Shown piece by piece: positions 1 to 10,942 of a DNA stretch of 64,000 nt. The translations under genes were made by a program, and so were the position numbers. The notes below the pieces were generated by a model, which was given only the letters and a program-made list of their open reading frames with translations, was not told the DNA's origin and searched no databases. The stretch covers positions 50,941,493 through 51,005,492 of the forward strand of contig OX419759.1 in assembly GCA_948567375.1 (NCBI GenBank), given 5' to 3'. Source of the DNA: Lunularia cruciata. Taxonomy: Eukaryota > Streptophyta > Marchantiopsida > Lunulariales > Lunulariaceae. Position 1 is the stretch's first letter. Every line of letters begins with the position of its first letter.

Positions 1-857
1 TCGGCACCAAGCTTGCTTTGTCCACGGCCTATCATCCTCAAACTGATGGACAAACCAAACGTGCAAATTGTACATTGGAGGATATGTTGCGGGCCTTTGT
101 CAATGTCCACCATACCACTTGGGATGAATGTCTTGCAGCTGCAGAATTTGCCTACAACAATTTCAAACAAGCAAGCACCGGATTTTCTCCCTTCTTTCTC
201 AATTTTGGTCAAGATCCGCTTGTTCCAGATTCTCTTCTTGCTCCTCCTCCATCTCAGGTTCTTCATACTTCCACATTCTTGACCACTATATCCCAATCGC
301 TCCAACAAGCCAAGTCTCACCTCCTTGTTGCTCAGAATTGCCAAAAACAATATGCAGACCACCATCGTTGTGATCTCACCTTTGAAATTGGTGATAAGGT
401 CATGCTATCCTCCAGTAACCTTCCTCTCCCACTTGATTCCCAAGTTCGTAAACTTGCCCCTAACTAGATAGGACCCTTTGATATCACCCAAATTGTCTCT
501 CTTGTTGCTTATCGACTTGCCTTACCTTGTCACATGCGTATCCATCCTGTCGTTCATGTTTCCAAGTTGAAACCCTTTGTTCCTAACCCCTCTTCCTTTT
601 CCTCTTGAGTCCAACCTCCCCCTCTTCATGTCCCTATCAATGATCATGAGAAGTACAAAGTTGATCGTATCCTTGCGCGTCGCCATATCCAACAAGGCTG
701 TTGCCAACATACGGAGTACAAAGTCCTGTGGAAAGGGTATCCCCTTCATGATGCCACCTGGGAGCCTCTTTGTCACCTCTAGAATGCATAGACGGCCATC
801 CAGGAATTTGAAGCTTCATTGGCAACGAGGATGTCACCAACTAGCGGCGGGGAAATA
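1..857 (+). pseudogene. Ty3/gypsy chromovirus pol, 3' part: integrase C-terminal half and chromodomain
   Basis: The window opens inside the integrase of a plus-strand chromovirus. One frame (first base of codon at 18) reads through the end of the catalytic core (HPQTDGQTKRAN), the GPF-type C-terminal domain and, at about 672-790, a chromodomain with EYKVLWKGY and ATWEP. Chromodomains bind histone marks and steer insertion to heterochromatin. The frame is broken by TAG at 465 (a Trp codon in the related copy at 61.7 kb), TGA at 606 and two stops just after the chromodomain. A purine-rich tract precedes the LTR at 858. The 5' half lies outside the window. The element is dead but clearly recognisable and closely related to the one at 61243-64000. 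Confidence 0.9.
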
Positions 858-1164
858 TGTAACAATATGGAGTTTAGCGATGAAGTTAGTTGGGCTTACA
901 AAGTAGCACATAAGACAAAGTAGGCTAGAATATTCCGGAAGTATCTAGGAAGCTTCTTGGGAAGCTTCCCGGTTAGCTTAGCTTGCACCTTAAGTAAGTA
1001 GCTTCTAGAAGGAAGCTTCTTGAGAAGCTTCTCAAGGGCCTTGTATGCTACCTATAAATACCAAAGCCAAAGCTCATGCTAGGCATTCAGAGTTTTTCCT
1101 CATTCAAGTGTCCCAATGTGAGTTTCCATTCTCCTATTTCTCTCCTCGGTTTTGGTCTTTTACA
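858..1164 (+). repeat. 3' LTR of the plus-strand chromovirus
   Basis: It begins TGTAACAATATGG directly after the polypurine tract and ends GGTCTTTTACA, the usual TG...CA ends. A TATA-like CTATAAATA lies near 1053. It matches the LTR at 60818-61242 over its whole length but is 307 bp against 425 bp, because it lacks about two of the AAGCTT-rich repeat units. The sequence right after it (from 1165) is the reverse transcriptase of a minus-strand gypsy element, so this element inserted into that one. Confidence 0.88.
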
Positions 1165-2110
1165 AAGCAAGTCATCAATTTGAGGTGAGGGATATGCACT
1201 CTTCATTGGTTTTTTATTGAGGACATGATAATCAATATAGAAGCAAAGTTGTAGTGTTCCAAAGATAGGAGAATGCCCAAGAGAAACCCAAAAGAAGAAA
1301 CACAAATCTTCACACTCAAAACTCCGATGCTCCAAAGGAGCACTTTGTATTTATTATATAACAAAGAGGATTCCTTCAAAGGAAGCTCCACCCTTGGATC
1401 AGATAAGTGGATTGGTGACATGTTAGTGAGCTCTACCCTTAGATTAGTTGCATGCATCGGTGACATGTTGTTTTTGGTCTTATCTGGTTGGTCAAACAAT
1501 CTTTGACCAAAGATAATATTTAGGGAGTCTTCTTATTAGAATCTCAAATTTACATGAGTGAGATACCATTGGAAAGCTCTCAAAGAGACAAAAAAGTGGG
1601 GGAGGAAGACTAACCTTTTTCTTCCTATGGATCAAGTTAAATTGGAACATTTTTAGACCTAATTCATTTGTTTAGGCCTCCAAAATTAGCTTTGAAGTTT
1701 TTAGGCTATTTTTGGCACCTACCCTATCAATAAAGGTCTCTTTTGGTGATACCTTTATTTGATCTATTTAGTCCTTCATATATAACATTCATCCAGATGT
1801 TGTTACCAAACCAATTTTCACCTTTAGATAATATATCTTGCTATTGGTATACAAAAGTACTCCATCCTTCTTTGGAACAAATAACATTGGTGCTCCCCAA
1901 GGAGATGTACTATGTTATATGAAATCCTTCTCCAAAAACTCTATTAGTGTTGTTTGAAGCTCGTCCAACTCTTTTGGTGAGAGCTTATAGATTGGTTTAC
2001 TCATTAGAGTACTTGTCAATAACTCAATCTTGAAAGGCATCACTCGATCAAAGGACGGTAATCCCTTTGGCAAATCATCCAAAAACACAACTATAAACTC
2101 TTAAAATATT
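1165..2110 (-). pseudogene. Reverse transcriptase relic of a minus-strand Ty3/gypsy element (split)
   Basis: On the minus strand 1854-2110 and 1165-1250 together match the RT N-terminal half of the element at 63489-63965, including a degenerate form of the CIDYRGLN / [12 protein letters not shown] block (IDYHVLNKK, SAYPSPQIDDLL). The match is interrupted exactly by the solo LTR at 1251-1853 and stops at 1164, where the plus-strand chromovirus inserted. The reading frame is full of stops. The rest of its RT, RNase H and integrase lie to the left of the window, beyond the inserted element. Confidence 0.8.
1251..1853. repeat. Solo LTR (603 bp) with 5-bp target-site duplication
   Basis: The segment starts TGTAGTGTTCC and ends GGTATACA, with TGTA/TACA inverted ends. 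It is flanked by identical AAAGT at 1246-1250 and 1854-1858. Removing it together with one AAAGT restores an uninterrupted match to the gypsy RT in the 63.8-kb element. It has no internal coding region and is unlike the chromovirus LTRs, so it is a solo LTR of a different LTR-retrotransposon family left after LTR-LTR recombination. Strand is not determined. Confidence 0.8.
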
Positions 2111-3862
2111 TGATCATTCATTGCTTGATGAGGCTTCTAGCCTTCATCAGATTCTCCATGCATAATCATTTGATTTACACTACAAAAATAGGCTTATCTT
2201 CTTCCAAAGCTTACTCTATGGTTGCTTTACTAACAAATTTCCCATCTTAGGATTGACTATTCTTAGGGTGTCCTACTCAAAGGTGCCAAACAACCTAACC
2301 ATTAATTTCTACCTTGGCATTGTACTTGAATTTCTTGTCGGATCTAATCAAGTTGAATCTTACAATATTCAAACCAAGGCAAACCAAGGCAAACATCATA
2401 GTGTAGAGGTGCCACTACAACCTCATATACTTAAAATACTCCTTCCCACTTTTGAATATAACAAGATGTGAGGTACAAAATGTAGAACCCTTTCTACCAT
2501 CCACTATCATTAATCTACTTCCAATTACGAGTTTGATAAGAATACTTAATTCTTTTGCTAATTGCATGGACATGCAATTCTTTGAACTTCTAAAATTCAC
2601 CAAAATCCTACAGCTAAAATCAAATATCATACTTTGCAAGTGAAGTAAACTTGCATAGGTCAAGCTTTCAATCCTATTTGAACTAATCAAGTTCTCAATA
2701 GGTAACTAAAATTCTCCTATTGGGATTCTGCATTTCCTTGATCATTCGCTCCACATAGTCTACTTGGATAATTTGTTGGGGTCATCTATTCTTGAATGGA
2801 CATTTAGTAATGCAATGCCCAATTTGATAATAATAAAAGCAACCACCATTTTGTTGTAGTCTTTTCCTATCTACTATGCAAAGTGATCTTTGTTGGATTG
2901 CATCAATTTCCATTGGTGCCATCTCCTCTACCCATGTGTAGTGTGTTGGTAGGTTCTATGAAGGTCAAGGTCAAGACTAAGTTATCTCAACCAAGGAATC
3001 AAAGCGCAGAGCCGATTGCATGGCTTACTCCAAGTGTTTAGGCTCCCACATGGTCACTTTCAATTTGGTGTATGACTTTAAGTCCCTCACAAATTGATCC
3101 AAAGCTTCACCTTCCAATATATCTGGAATTTGCATTATGGTGTTCTTGAATTAGATGATGTAGTCTCTTATAGAAGCAATCTACTTCAACTCTGCAAATC
3201 TATCTTGTATGGCTTGTGTAGCATTTATAGCTTGGAATCACTCAATTATTGCACTCTTGAATTCTTCCCATGTTGAGATTTGCATAAAAAATTACCGTTC
3301 AACTTGTTCCACTTGGAACTTCCACTATATTTTTGCCACTCCATCCAATTGGTTTGAAGCTAAGAGAATCTATCTCCGTTCATCTTGAAGATTTGTAACT
3401 TCAAAATAAGGTTCATAGTCAAACACAAAATTCTCTACTACACTCAAGAGATTTCTTGCCTTCAAATACCTTTGGCTTTAGAAATTAGATTTTCTATTCT
3501 CCTTCTTGAAATGGTGCTCTCTCTACATGCTCTTGTTGTTGATGGTCTTATTTTTCCAACAATCAAGTAAAGTACTTGATTTGTTGCTACATAGCAATGA
3601 TAACTTTGGATATTGCCGCCATGGCTACTACTCTATCAAACTATCCAAAATTTATCTAAGTTAACACAAGTCCACTATTTTCCATAAATTACAATTGGGA
3701 GTACTAAGGGTTCATCGGACAAAGTGATCAAATTCAGAAAATTCTACCCAAAGCGTGAGATTGAATTGCATGAAATGATACTTGGGTAATACATGGATAC
3801 ACAATCCCAATGGTTTGGTAGAAATGGATTTGGTGGTTCATAAATTGCATCCATACCATTCT
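2110..3862 (-). pseudogene. Gag and protease-region relic of the minus-strand Ty3/gypsy element
   Basis: On the minus strand, about 3000-3310 keeps a typical retrotransposon gag core: TWEEFKSAIIE, then RDYII-FKNTIMQIPD, then EALDQFVRDLKSYTK. About 2799-2841 is a CCHC zinc knuckle in which the second Cys has become Tyr (CFYYYQIGHCITKC). The stretch toward RT (2110-2780) should carry the protease, but I see no clear active-site motif. Stops and frameshifts are frequent. The position between the primer-binding site and RT fits the usual gag-pol order. Confidence 0.75.
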
Positions 3863-3876
3863 TTCTCTGATACCAA
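3863..3876 (-). other. Primer-binding site (initiator tRNA-Met type)
   Basis: Read on the minus strand the bases next to the LTR are TTGGTATCAGAGA. This matches the TGGTATCAGAG primer-binding site that is complementary to the 3' end of initiator tRNA-Met, the usual primer of plant LTR retrotransposons. It fixes the LTR at 3877-4374 as the 5' LTR of the minus-strand element. Confidence 0.85.
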
Positions 3877-4374
3877 TGTAAAAGACCAAGGAGAGAAATA
3901 GGAGAATGGAAGATTGGAGTGATCAATAACATTAGTGCTCTTGAATGAGTGAAACTCCAAATGCTTAGCATGAGTTTGGGCTTTGATATCTATAGAGAAC
4001 ATACAAGGTTCTTGAAAAGTTTCTCAAGAAGCTCTCTAAAAGCCACTTTCTTAGAGTGCAAACTAAACTAACCAAGAAACATCTTGAGAAGTTTCCTTCT
4101 AGAAACCGCCTACTTGGTATGTAAGTTCAGCTAGTTGAGAATTTTCCCAAGAAGCTTCTTTCTAGAAGTTGCCTACTTGGTATGCAAGCTAAGCTAGTTG
4201 GGAAGCTTCCAAATAAGCTTCCTCCTAGAAATCAACACATGGCATGCACATTACCCAATACTTGGAAGCTACCAAGTAGCTTCCTAGATACTTCTAAAAT
4301 ATTCTTATAACTCTTGGCTAATTTGCTACTTCATTAGTCTTGACTAACTCATTTAAAAACTCTATATTGTTACA
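3877..4374 (-). repeat. 5' LTR of the minus-strand Ty3/gypsy element
   Basis: On the plus strand it runs from TGTAAAAGACC to TATTGTTACA, the same ends as the LTR at 60818-61242. At 498 bp it is the longest LTR of the family here. It contains four imperfect units of about 60 bp built around AAGCTTC...CTAGAAG...TACTTGG...GCAAGCTAAGCTAG. The primer-binding site abuts its internal edge. Confidence 0.85.
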
Positions 4375-5314
4375 AATTGGGTAAGTAGAGTCTCATAGTG
4401 CTCATGTAGTTGGTCCTTATCTTTTTGGAACCTCTCCAACTCCTTGTCTTTCTCTTCATTCTAGGCCTTAACTTTGTTTACTTCATTGTGAAGAAGGATC
4501 TTCTCCTTGACCATCAATTGTGTTGTCCTATGGAGGTACCAAACCAACGTCATTGGGTCATCAATTATGGCATTATGTTCTTTTTAAAATGGTAGTAACT
4601 CCTCCAAGGCTTCCATTGTAAGTATTACAATATTAAGTATGTAAATTATTATCAACCATGCAAGTGATTTTCCTTTGTATGTTATGAATTTAAGAAGGAT
4701 TTGAGGTTTTATTCATAGGTCATTCTCTACTACTTGCCTGACCAATGCTTGTCAAGTTGGTTTGTCCTTTGCATTGGCCAAATGCTTGTCTTTTGCCTCT
4801 TCCACCATCTACTCCACCAATTATTGTTCACTTGGTAGCTCTTCTAGCCATATGGTGACCTTGTTATCTCTTGGAAGCAATTCAAGGCTTGGATGGCATT
4901 TTGAGCTTGTTGCTTCAAGCACTTTTTGCCTCATAATCATTCCCCATTTTAGATGGCTTTGCCTCCTCATTCTATGTCCCTAAAACAAAGTCAATTAAGG
5001 CTAAGGTTCCTTTCAGAGTTTGCCTCGACTTGGCTATAGGAGTACCCTTGTCTTCTTCCTTTGGAATTTTTACTTTGTATTTTTCCTCTTGAACAAAAAT
5101 AACTCCATGGGTGTATCAATTCCAAGGAGTAACAACTAGGCTTTTTCATTGCTGCACTTCACATTAACTTTCTCAATTTTTTTGCAACAAGGTCCGGGTG
5201 AAGGAGTTTTTACTTCACACTCCCTTGTTATCTATCACAATCCTACTTGTTTGTGGGGTGGATTGCTCAACTTTATCCCTTTCTTCTAGTTCCACATTGT
5301 TTTTGGGATAATAC
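4375..5314. other. No recognised gene; AT-rich decayed DNA
   Basis: Nothing here can be assigned. The minus strand near 4400-4500 gives a short charged, coiled-coil-like stretch (ELERFQKDKDQLHEH) broken by stops, which may belong to the same decayed unit as the ORF remains at 5315-6508. Confidence 0.4.
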
Positions 5315-6508
5315 TTATATTGTTGGCACCGCTTGTTTGTGTTTCTTGGCTTTATTCTTGGGCCTAGCCCCAATCTTCTTCTTGCATAATAAGATCATAT
5401 TGTAGGTCTTTGTGACAAGTAAATATTTCTTGGTATGAGCAAACTCCTTGTTCACCTTGTGATACTTTATAATTTCTTTGGGCAGATCAAGATGCCCATT
5501 GAAATACACGGGATGGCAGAAGGGGTTAGGTTATTTGTACTCTCCTTTTTATTTAGGAGGTTCATCCTTATGTTTAAGTGAAAAATGAAGGTGTCTTCAA
5601 TTGTGGGGGTACCCATAGCCATATCATCCAACAACTCATTGACCCACTCTCAAAACATCCTTGCACAACTCACAAGTCATTGTTCAAGCAAGAGCTGAAA
5701 GAAGATTGTCTAGTTAGGTTCACATAGGTTTTTCTCTTTGCACTAAATAGCTTCATGGTGGTTTTGGTGAAAACTCATCAAATCAGTTCCTTAAGATCCT
5801 TTATTTTATACCCATATAAAATTTTCATGAAATTTTCTCCCATAAACAAGTTGTCAATCTTCTCCTTCAATTCCTTGCTTGGACAATCATGGGAAGTTTC
5901 CATGTGGATATGACCAAACAGTGAGCAATCTTCTTGAGTTCTCACTACCAATGATCTTCCATCCACATTGTTGTGCATGCACTCAATCACTTGCCACCCA
6001 TATTGATGCTGATACAAATTTCTTCTAGTAGGGAGACTTCCAAAAGACTCCAATCACACATCAAGAATTCCAACTTTTGATTCTTGAGGTAATCTCACTT
6101 GCAATACAAACCCCATTGCAAATCTATATGTCCTGCACGGTGAGGAGAACTTTTCACTGATCAAAACCAGTCCACCCTTCATCAATTGTGGCGCTTGATT
6201 AGTGGTCACTATCATGTCATAAATGCATGTTACTTGGTACCAAATGGTTGGGAGTACTTCCTCTGGTGGCGCATTCATGTGGGAAGTATGAATTTTTCTG
6301 TTGACACAAAGCTTGGTGGCGCTACAACTAATGCTGGAAGTTCATATTGACATGACTTCATTTCCACTGATATTTGTAACAACATGATCATGTGGCAATA
6401 TATCTTTGTAGTGAAACTCCTTTTGTACGAACAAAAGGCTGTCAAGAAAACCCCGTTACAGTATGAACACGGGGCAACCGTCCTTTGGAACTGAGTCATA
6501 GTCATCAT
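5315..6508 (-). pseudogene. Decayed ORF of unknown family
   Basis: I do not recognise this. The minus strand carries a chain of open stretches: 6275-6508; 6054-6278 and 5778-6053, which are the same frame separated by a single TGA; and 5315-5509, which ends in a basic segment (KKKIGARPKNKAKKHKQA). The single in-frame stop between two open stretches suggests a once continuous coding sequence. No catalytic motif, zinc finger or transposase signature is visible. A mobile-element accessory protein is possible but unproved. Confidence 0.3.
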
Positions 6509-7690
6509 ATGAGAGAATGGTTCACTCTATGAGGTGCTTGTTTAATGACTAACAACATCTGTTCATTCTTTGTCTACTATATTCTATCATGCTCCACGCT
6601 AGAAGTTCTAAAATAAATAAATGAATGGAATTTGGCTCTAGGGAAGTCAAGGTGTGTCACACAATTATTCAAGTATAATGTGATAAAAAAAAGGTTACAA
6701 GTGTTGAGCTGTTAGAGGGTTATATGTATGTCTCTCAGAATTGATAGATTACACCTCTTTTGACAAGAGAATATAAGTATATGAAAATTATGAAAATTAT
6801 TTTTTTATGCAATTTCTTTGTAATGTTATGAACGAATAAAAAGTCACATGTTGCAATCAAGAACAATCATCTGGTTGTTAATCATAAATCCTATTTATAT
6901 AAAATTTGTATAACTTCAAAACTATTAACCAAAGTTTCAAAAACAATTGTACGTGCAAAAGAGTTTGAATTACACGTGTAAATATTCTGACTACCAATAT
7001 ATCAACAACAATCAAGAATAACTCTTACATATTATATTGAAAATATCAATTTTGGAGCCTAGGGCAAAGACATTCTCATTCACCTATAAAAAGATCATTA
7101 ACCAATTGCTAAGTAGATTTTGGCGATTGGCTTTAACAATATCTCTATTGACCTCATAGTTGTTCTCATAGTTCTCGATGGTGAAAGTTTGGTAAGAGGT
7201 GAACGCAAGACGCAGGCAGGAGAGCGGGGGAGCTGCGGGAGAGTGTGGAGATGGGAGAAGAGAGGGAGAGACGTGAGACACTTTTGATAGTTTTTGAGTG
7301 TTCTCTAGATGTAGCATTCGAGTGAATAGTCGATTCTCTTCGTTTTTCAATTTTGGTTTCATTGGCACCTAGATTGAAGACTATGGAGAATGGAGTAGAA
7401 AGTTATGAAGATTTTTAGCTTTTTTAGGGTTGAGCATGATCATTATACATTGAGAGTGATGGGTTGGGAATTTTCATTTCTAATCTCTTGGTCTTCATGA
7501 TTAAATTCCATGAGAATTTAATTTGAAAATTTTGAAGATGGAAATTGAAAGTTATGAGAGTTTATAGATTTTAGGGTTTGGAGAGATTGGTTTCTTATGT
7601 GAGTTGGGATGTGAGGGGTTGTGGTTTTGCAGATATGGGGAGATATGGAGAGGAGTATCATGTGTTACTATCATTATTCTTGTGCTAGCC
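6509..7690. other. No recognised gene; probable 5' leader of the downstream LINE in its right part
   Basis: The stretch is AT-rich to about 7080 and shows no motif I can name. From about 7090 to 7690 it leads into the LINE coding region and may include its 5' untranslated region. The 5' boundary cannot be placed, because the other long copy (13110-16360) aligns only from the finger region onward. Confidence 0.35.
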
Positions 7691-10600
7691 ATGGCTACAC
7701 CTTCCCATGTGGGGTCGCCTAGAGCGGGTCGGGATACACCATGCCCGGTGTGTCACCGACGCTTTACCTTGCAAGGGGTAAAGACCCATGTGGGAAGGAT
7801 GCACAAGGACTATGATTGGACCACTTGGGATGCCCACATGAGACGAGCAACCACATCGATAGCAGTGACACTCGGGATTACGCACGCTTCTTCTATACCT
7901 TCGTTGATGGTTCCAGGGATACTGATCAAGTCGTGGGAGTGGTTAGCTTCTCAGGCGGGTTGCATTTTGGGGTTATTTGAGACTAGTTTTCTATGTCCAC
8001 ATCTATTCCATAGGCTACCCCGCACACTCCATGATGAGGCTAGACAGGCTTTTTGCCTACCACTGGATTGTTTGGCACGTGATCCCTTGGACAAGTTAGC
8101 GTGGTTCCTATTCCTCCTACTCCCTCAATGGTGTCTTTGTTATGCTAGAGGAGGACGTGCGGGGCATAGAGAGGTGGCGGCTAGATTTTGTTGATTTTGA
8201 GCGGGGGATTGGGCAGCCCTTCAGGAGGAGTCTGTTAAGGCTACACGATTTAGGAGACACGCATTGCCATAGGATACCACAGATTCCACTCAATTACAAC
8301 AATGTAGGACATTGGGTCAGGCAGGAGAGTTTAGTAGAGCAGCACAAGCGCTACACCCTTTGTCTATAGCGAGTCTTATTGATGAGACCATCTCTTACCT
8401 ACGCTCATTGCATCCTATAGCAGTAGAGGGACTACCACTAGAGGTCTTAGATTATCAGCCTGAGCAGCCTTTATGTCTTGATAGGTCACTATTTGCACAA
8501 GCATTGTGCACTACCCCTTGCCTTTCCTCAGGAGGCTTGTCAGCGATGGTTTATGAGCACCTTAGAGATTGCTTCCAGGCAGATGATCCTTCTAGTGGTT
8601 TTACCGAGTTGTTTCAGGTGGCTGCAGTAGTAGCAAGAGGAGACATTCCTATGTCTGTTAGTCGGGTCTTAGGTGCTAGTCGACTTCTCACGATCAAGAA
8701 GGACACGGGAGGCATTAGACCGATTGCTATTGGAGAGATCTTTTTGCATTTGGTCAGTCGTACCATTGTCCTTCAGCATTTTTCTCACTTTCGACAGCAC
8801 CTTAGTCCACATCAGTTTGGAGTAGCTACACTTGGTGGATGTGAGGCTATATCCCTAGGCATTAGAGCACTCCTAGATATCCATCCGGAGTGGGTCGTCC
8901 TACAGGTGGATGTTGAGAATGCTTTTAATAGCATCTCACGTGCATCCATCTTTAGAGAGCTTAGGGAGGCTAGTGGATCCTTGGCGAGTCTCATTCCTTT
9001 TGTGCGGTCTTTTTATGGCTCTCCTGCTTCCCTTTACTACCAACATGGTGGTTCACAGAAGGGAGTCACCATCTTGGAGTCAACTGTTGTTACACGTCAG
9101 GAAGATCCTTTGGGCGGGCACTTATTTGCCATGGCTCACTTTAGAGCTCTCCTATCTACTACTTTGGCCATGCCAGGTTGTGTATTTCCCTCCTTGGCAG
9201 ATGATACACACATCGTAGGCCATGTAGATCAGATTAGGCAGGCCTTTGACTACTTGACTACCAAGCTACATCTAGTAGGCTTGAGAGTCAAGGTGTCAAA
9301 GTGTAAGGCATGGTCCCCTTTAGGTATCCCTCCCCACCTTGAGCTTCCAAAGGGGTGTATCACATCCACAGATGGACTTTGTGTTCTTGGAGTGCCAGTA
9401 GGATCGGAGGATTTTGTCACATGCTTCTTGGACACTGCCCTTGCAGAGGATGTTCTCCATGTGGATGACTTTCCATTACTAGGAGATCCGCAGGTGGCAT
9501 TTGGTATACTCTCTTCCAGTATTGCTCGTCGACCACCCTATCTCATCCGTGCAATTTCTCCCTCACCGTCCTTCTTATCACATCTAAGAGCATTTGATAG
9601 GAAGATTATGGGAGTCTTTGGTGATATTCTTGGACCAGGGACTTTTGAGTGTGTGATAGGGGATTTTGCACATAGATAGACGGCTCTACCAATCTCATGT
9701 GGTGGGGTTGGCTTGCTTTATATGGAGGAGATGGCACCTATAGTATTTTTGGGTAGTTGGGCTCTCTTGGCACCCCTACTTTCCTCTCATTTTGTGGTTG
9801 TTGATAGGCCAGTTTTGGAGACTTATGTGACAGAGGTGGAGGGAGGATCCTTTTCTCTCTAGGTGTTATTGCGGCAGATGAGAGATAGTCTATCCCCATG
9901 AGCACGAGAGGGTTTTCCACCGTTTGCTTCACTATTGTCAGATTGGACTAGAGGTCTACAGTCTTCCTTGATGGAGCGACAGTGTGAGCATACGCTACAT
10001 TCTCTCTTAGTTGACTCATCCATTCCTCAGGCTACTAGAGCACGTCTACGCTCTTGCTCCGGCAAGGGTGCAGGCTTGTGGATCCTAGCTCGACCATGCA
10101 TTAGGGCTTTCCGACTCGCACCGGCTACTTTCTCTACAGCGATGAGGTTTCGCCTAGGTTTGGTCCACCCATCTGCATCTTCACTACTCACTTGTGAGTG
10201 TGGTTCTACATTAGATGCAGCGGCGGTCCACATGACACGGTGTCCTTTTGGAGGATAGAGGATAGCTACCCATGATGCCATTAGAGACATAGTGTTTGCT
10301 ATGGCGCAAGAGAGTGGATACTTGGCTTGGAGTGAGCGTTTGTATGCGTTGCAGACGACACATGTCAAGGCAGACTTATACTTGGTCCGAGATGATCAGG
10401 TGACAATAGCAGATGTCGTGGTCACAGACCCTACGCGGGATACGATTTTGGAGGGAGTGATTACCCATCCCCCTGGATGGGCGGCGAGTGCAGCAGCAGG
10501 TTGCAAGGTCTCCAAGTATAGGGGCATGCAGCGAGGTCACCTCTTTGTTCCTCTAGCCTTGGAGTTATATGGAGCGATGGACACGGCATTTGACACATTT

Positions 10601-10858
10601 GTTAGGGAGTGCACAAGAGCTTATCATGTTAGGCGTCGGGGGGTACCACTCTCACTCTCATACTTTGTAGCTTACTTTAGACAGCGTGTGTCCATTGCTC
10701 TACAGAGGGCAGTGGCTGGTGCAATCCATAGGAGAGCAATCACATTAGGTGATGTTGCTTCGGATGCTCCAGTTGTGTGTAGACCGTATGACTTGCATAG
10801 CTCGGATATCTTAGGTGCGGTAGGGCAGATTTCTCATACAGACTCTATTGGGGCTTAG
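7691..10858 (+). pseudogene. Non-LTR retrotransposon ORF: C2H2 finger, reverse transcriptase, restriction-like endonuclease
   Basis: The first in-frame ATG is at 7691. Residues 18-38 form a C2H2 finger (CPVCHRRF...HVGRMH). The RT follows: GGIRPIAIGEIFLHL, then DVENAFNS (catalytic Asp at 8909), then LADDTHIVG (Asp-Asp at 9200-9205), then a KVSKCKAW block. Near the C-terminus is a CxC-x9-H-x3-C knuckle (about 10195-10250). It is followed by a restriction-like endonuclease signature, KAD-x12-D (Asp at 10373 and 10412), and CKVSKY at 10502. No apurinic endonuclease domain precedes the RT. The order matches R2-type single-ORF LINEs. The copy is inactive: stops at 8270, 9677, 9860, 9899 and 10256, and a frame change in about 8140-8225. 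Confidence 0.85.
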
Positions 10859-10942
10859 CCTCATGTTACCTTTTTTGCCTCCCCCTTGTACGGCTTGATG
10901 GGGTCTTCCCATCCTTCTTTTTTCCTATGCGGTCGCCTTTTT
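10859..10942 (+). repeat. 3' UTR and conserved 3' tail of the LINE
   Basis: After the stop codon the element ends in a short tail that closes with GCGGTCGCCTTTTT rather than poly(A). Inside it GATGGG (10897-10902) and CCCATC (10908-10913) form a perfect 6-bp stem around the loop GTCTT. The same tail is found in most of the other LINE copies in the window, on both strands. A 3' hairpin of this kind is the sort of structure an RT uses to recognise its own RNA for target-primed reverse transcription. Confidence 0.8.
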
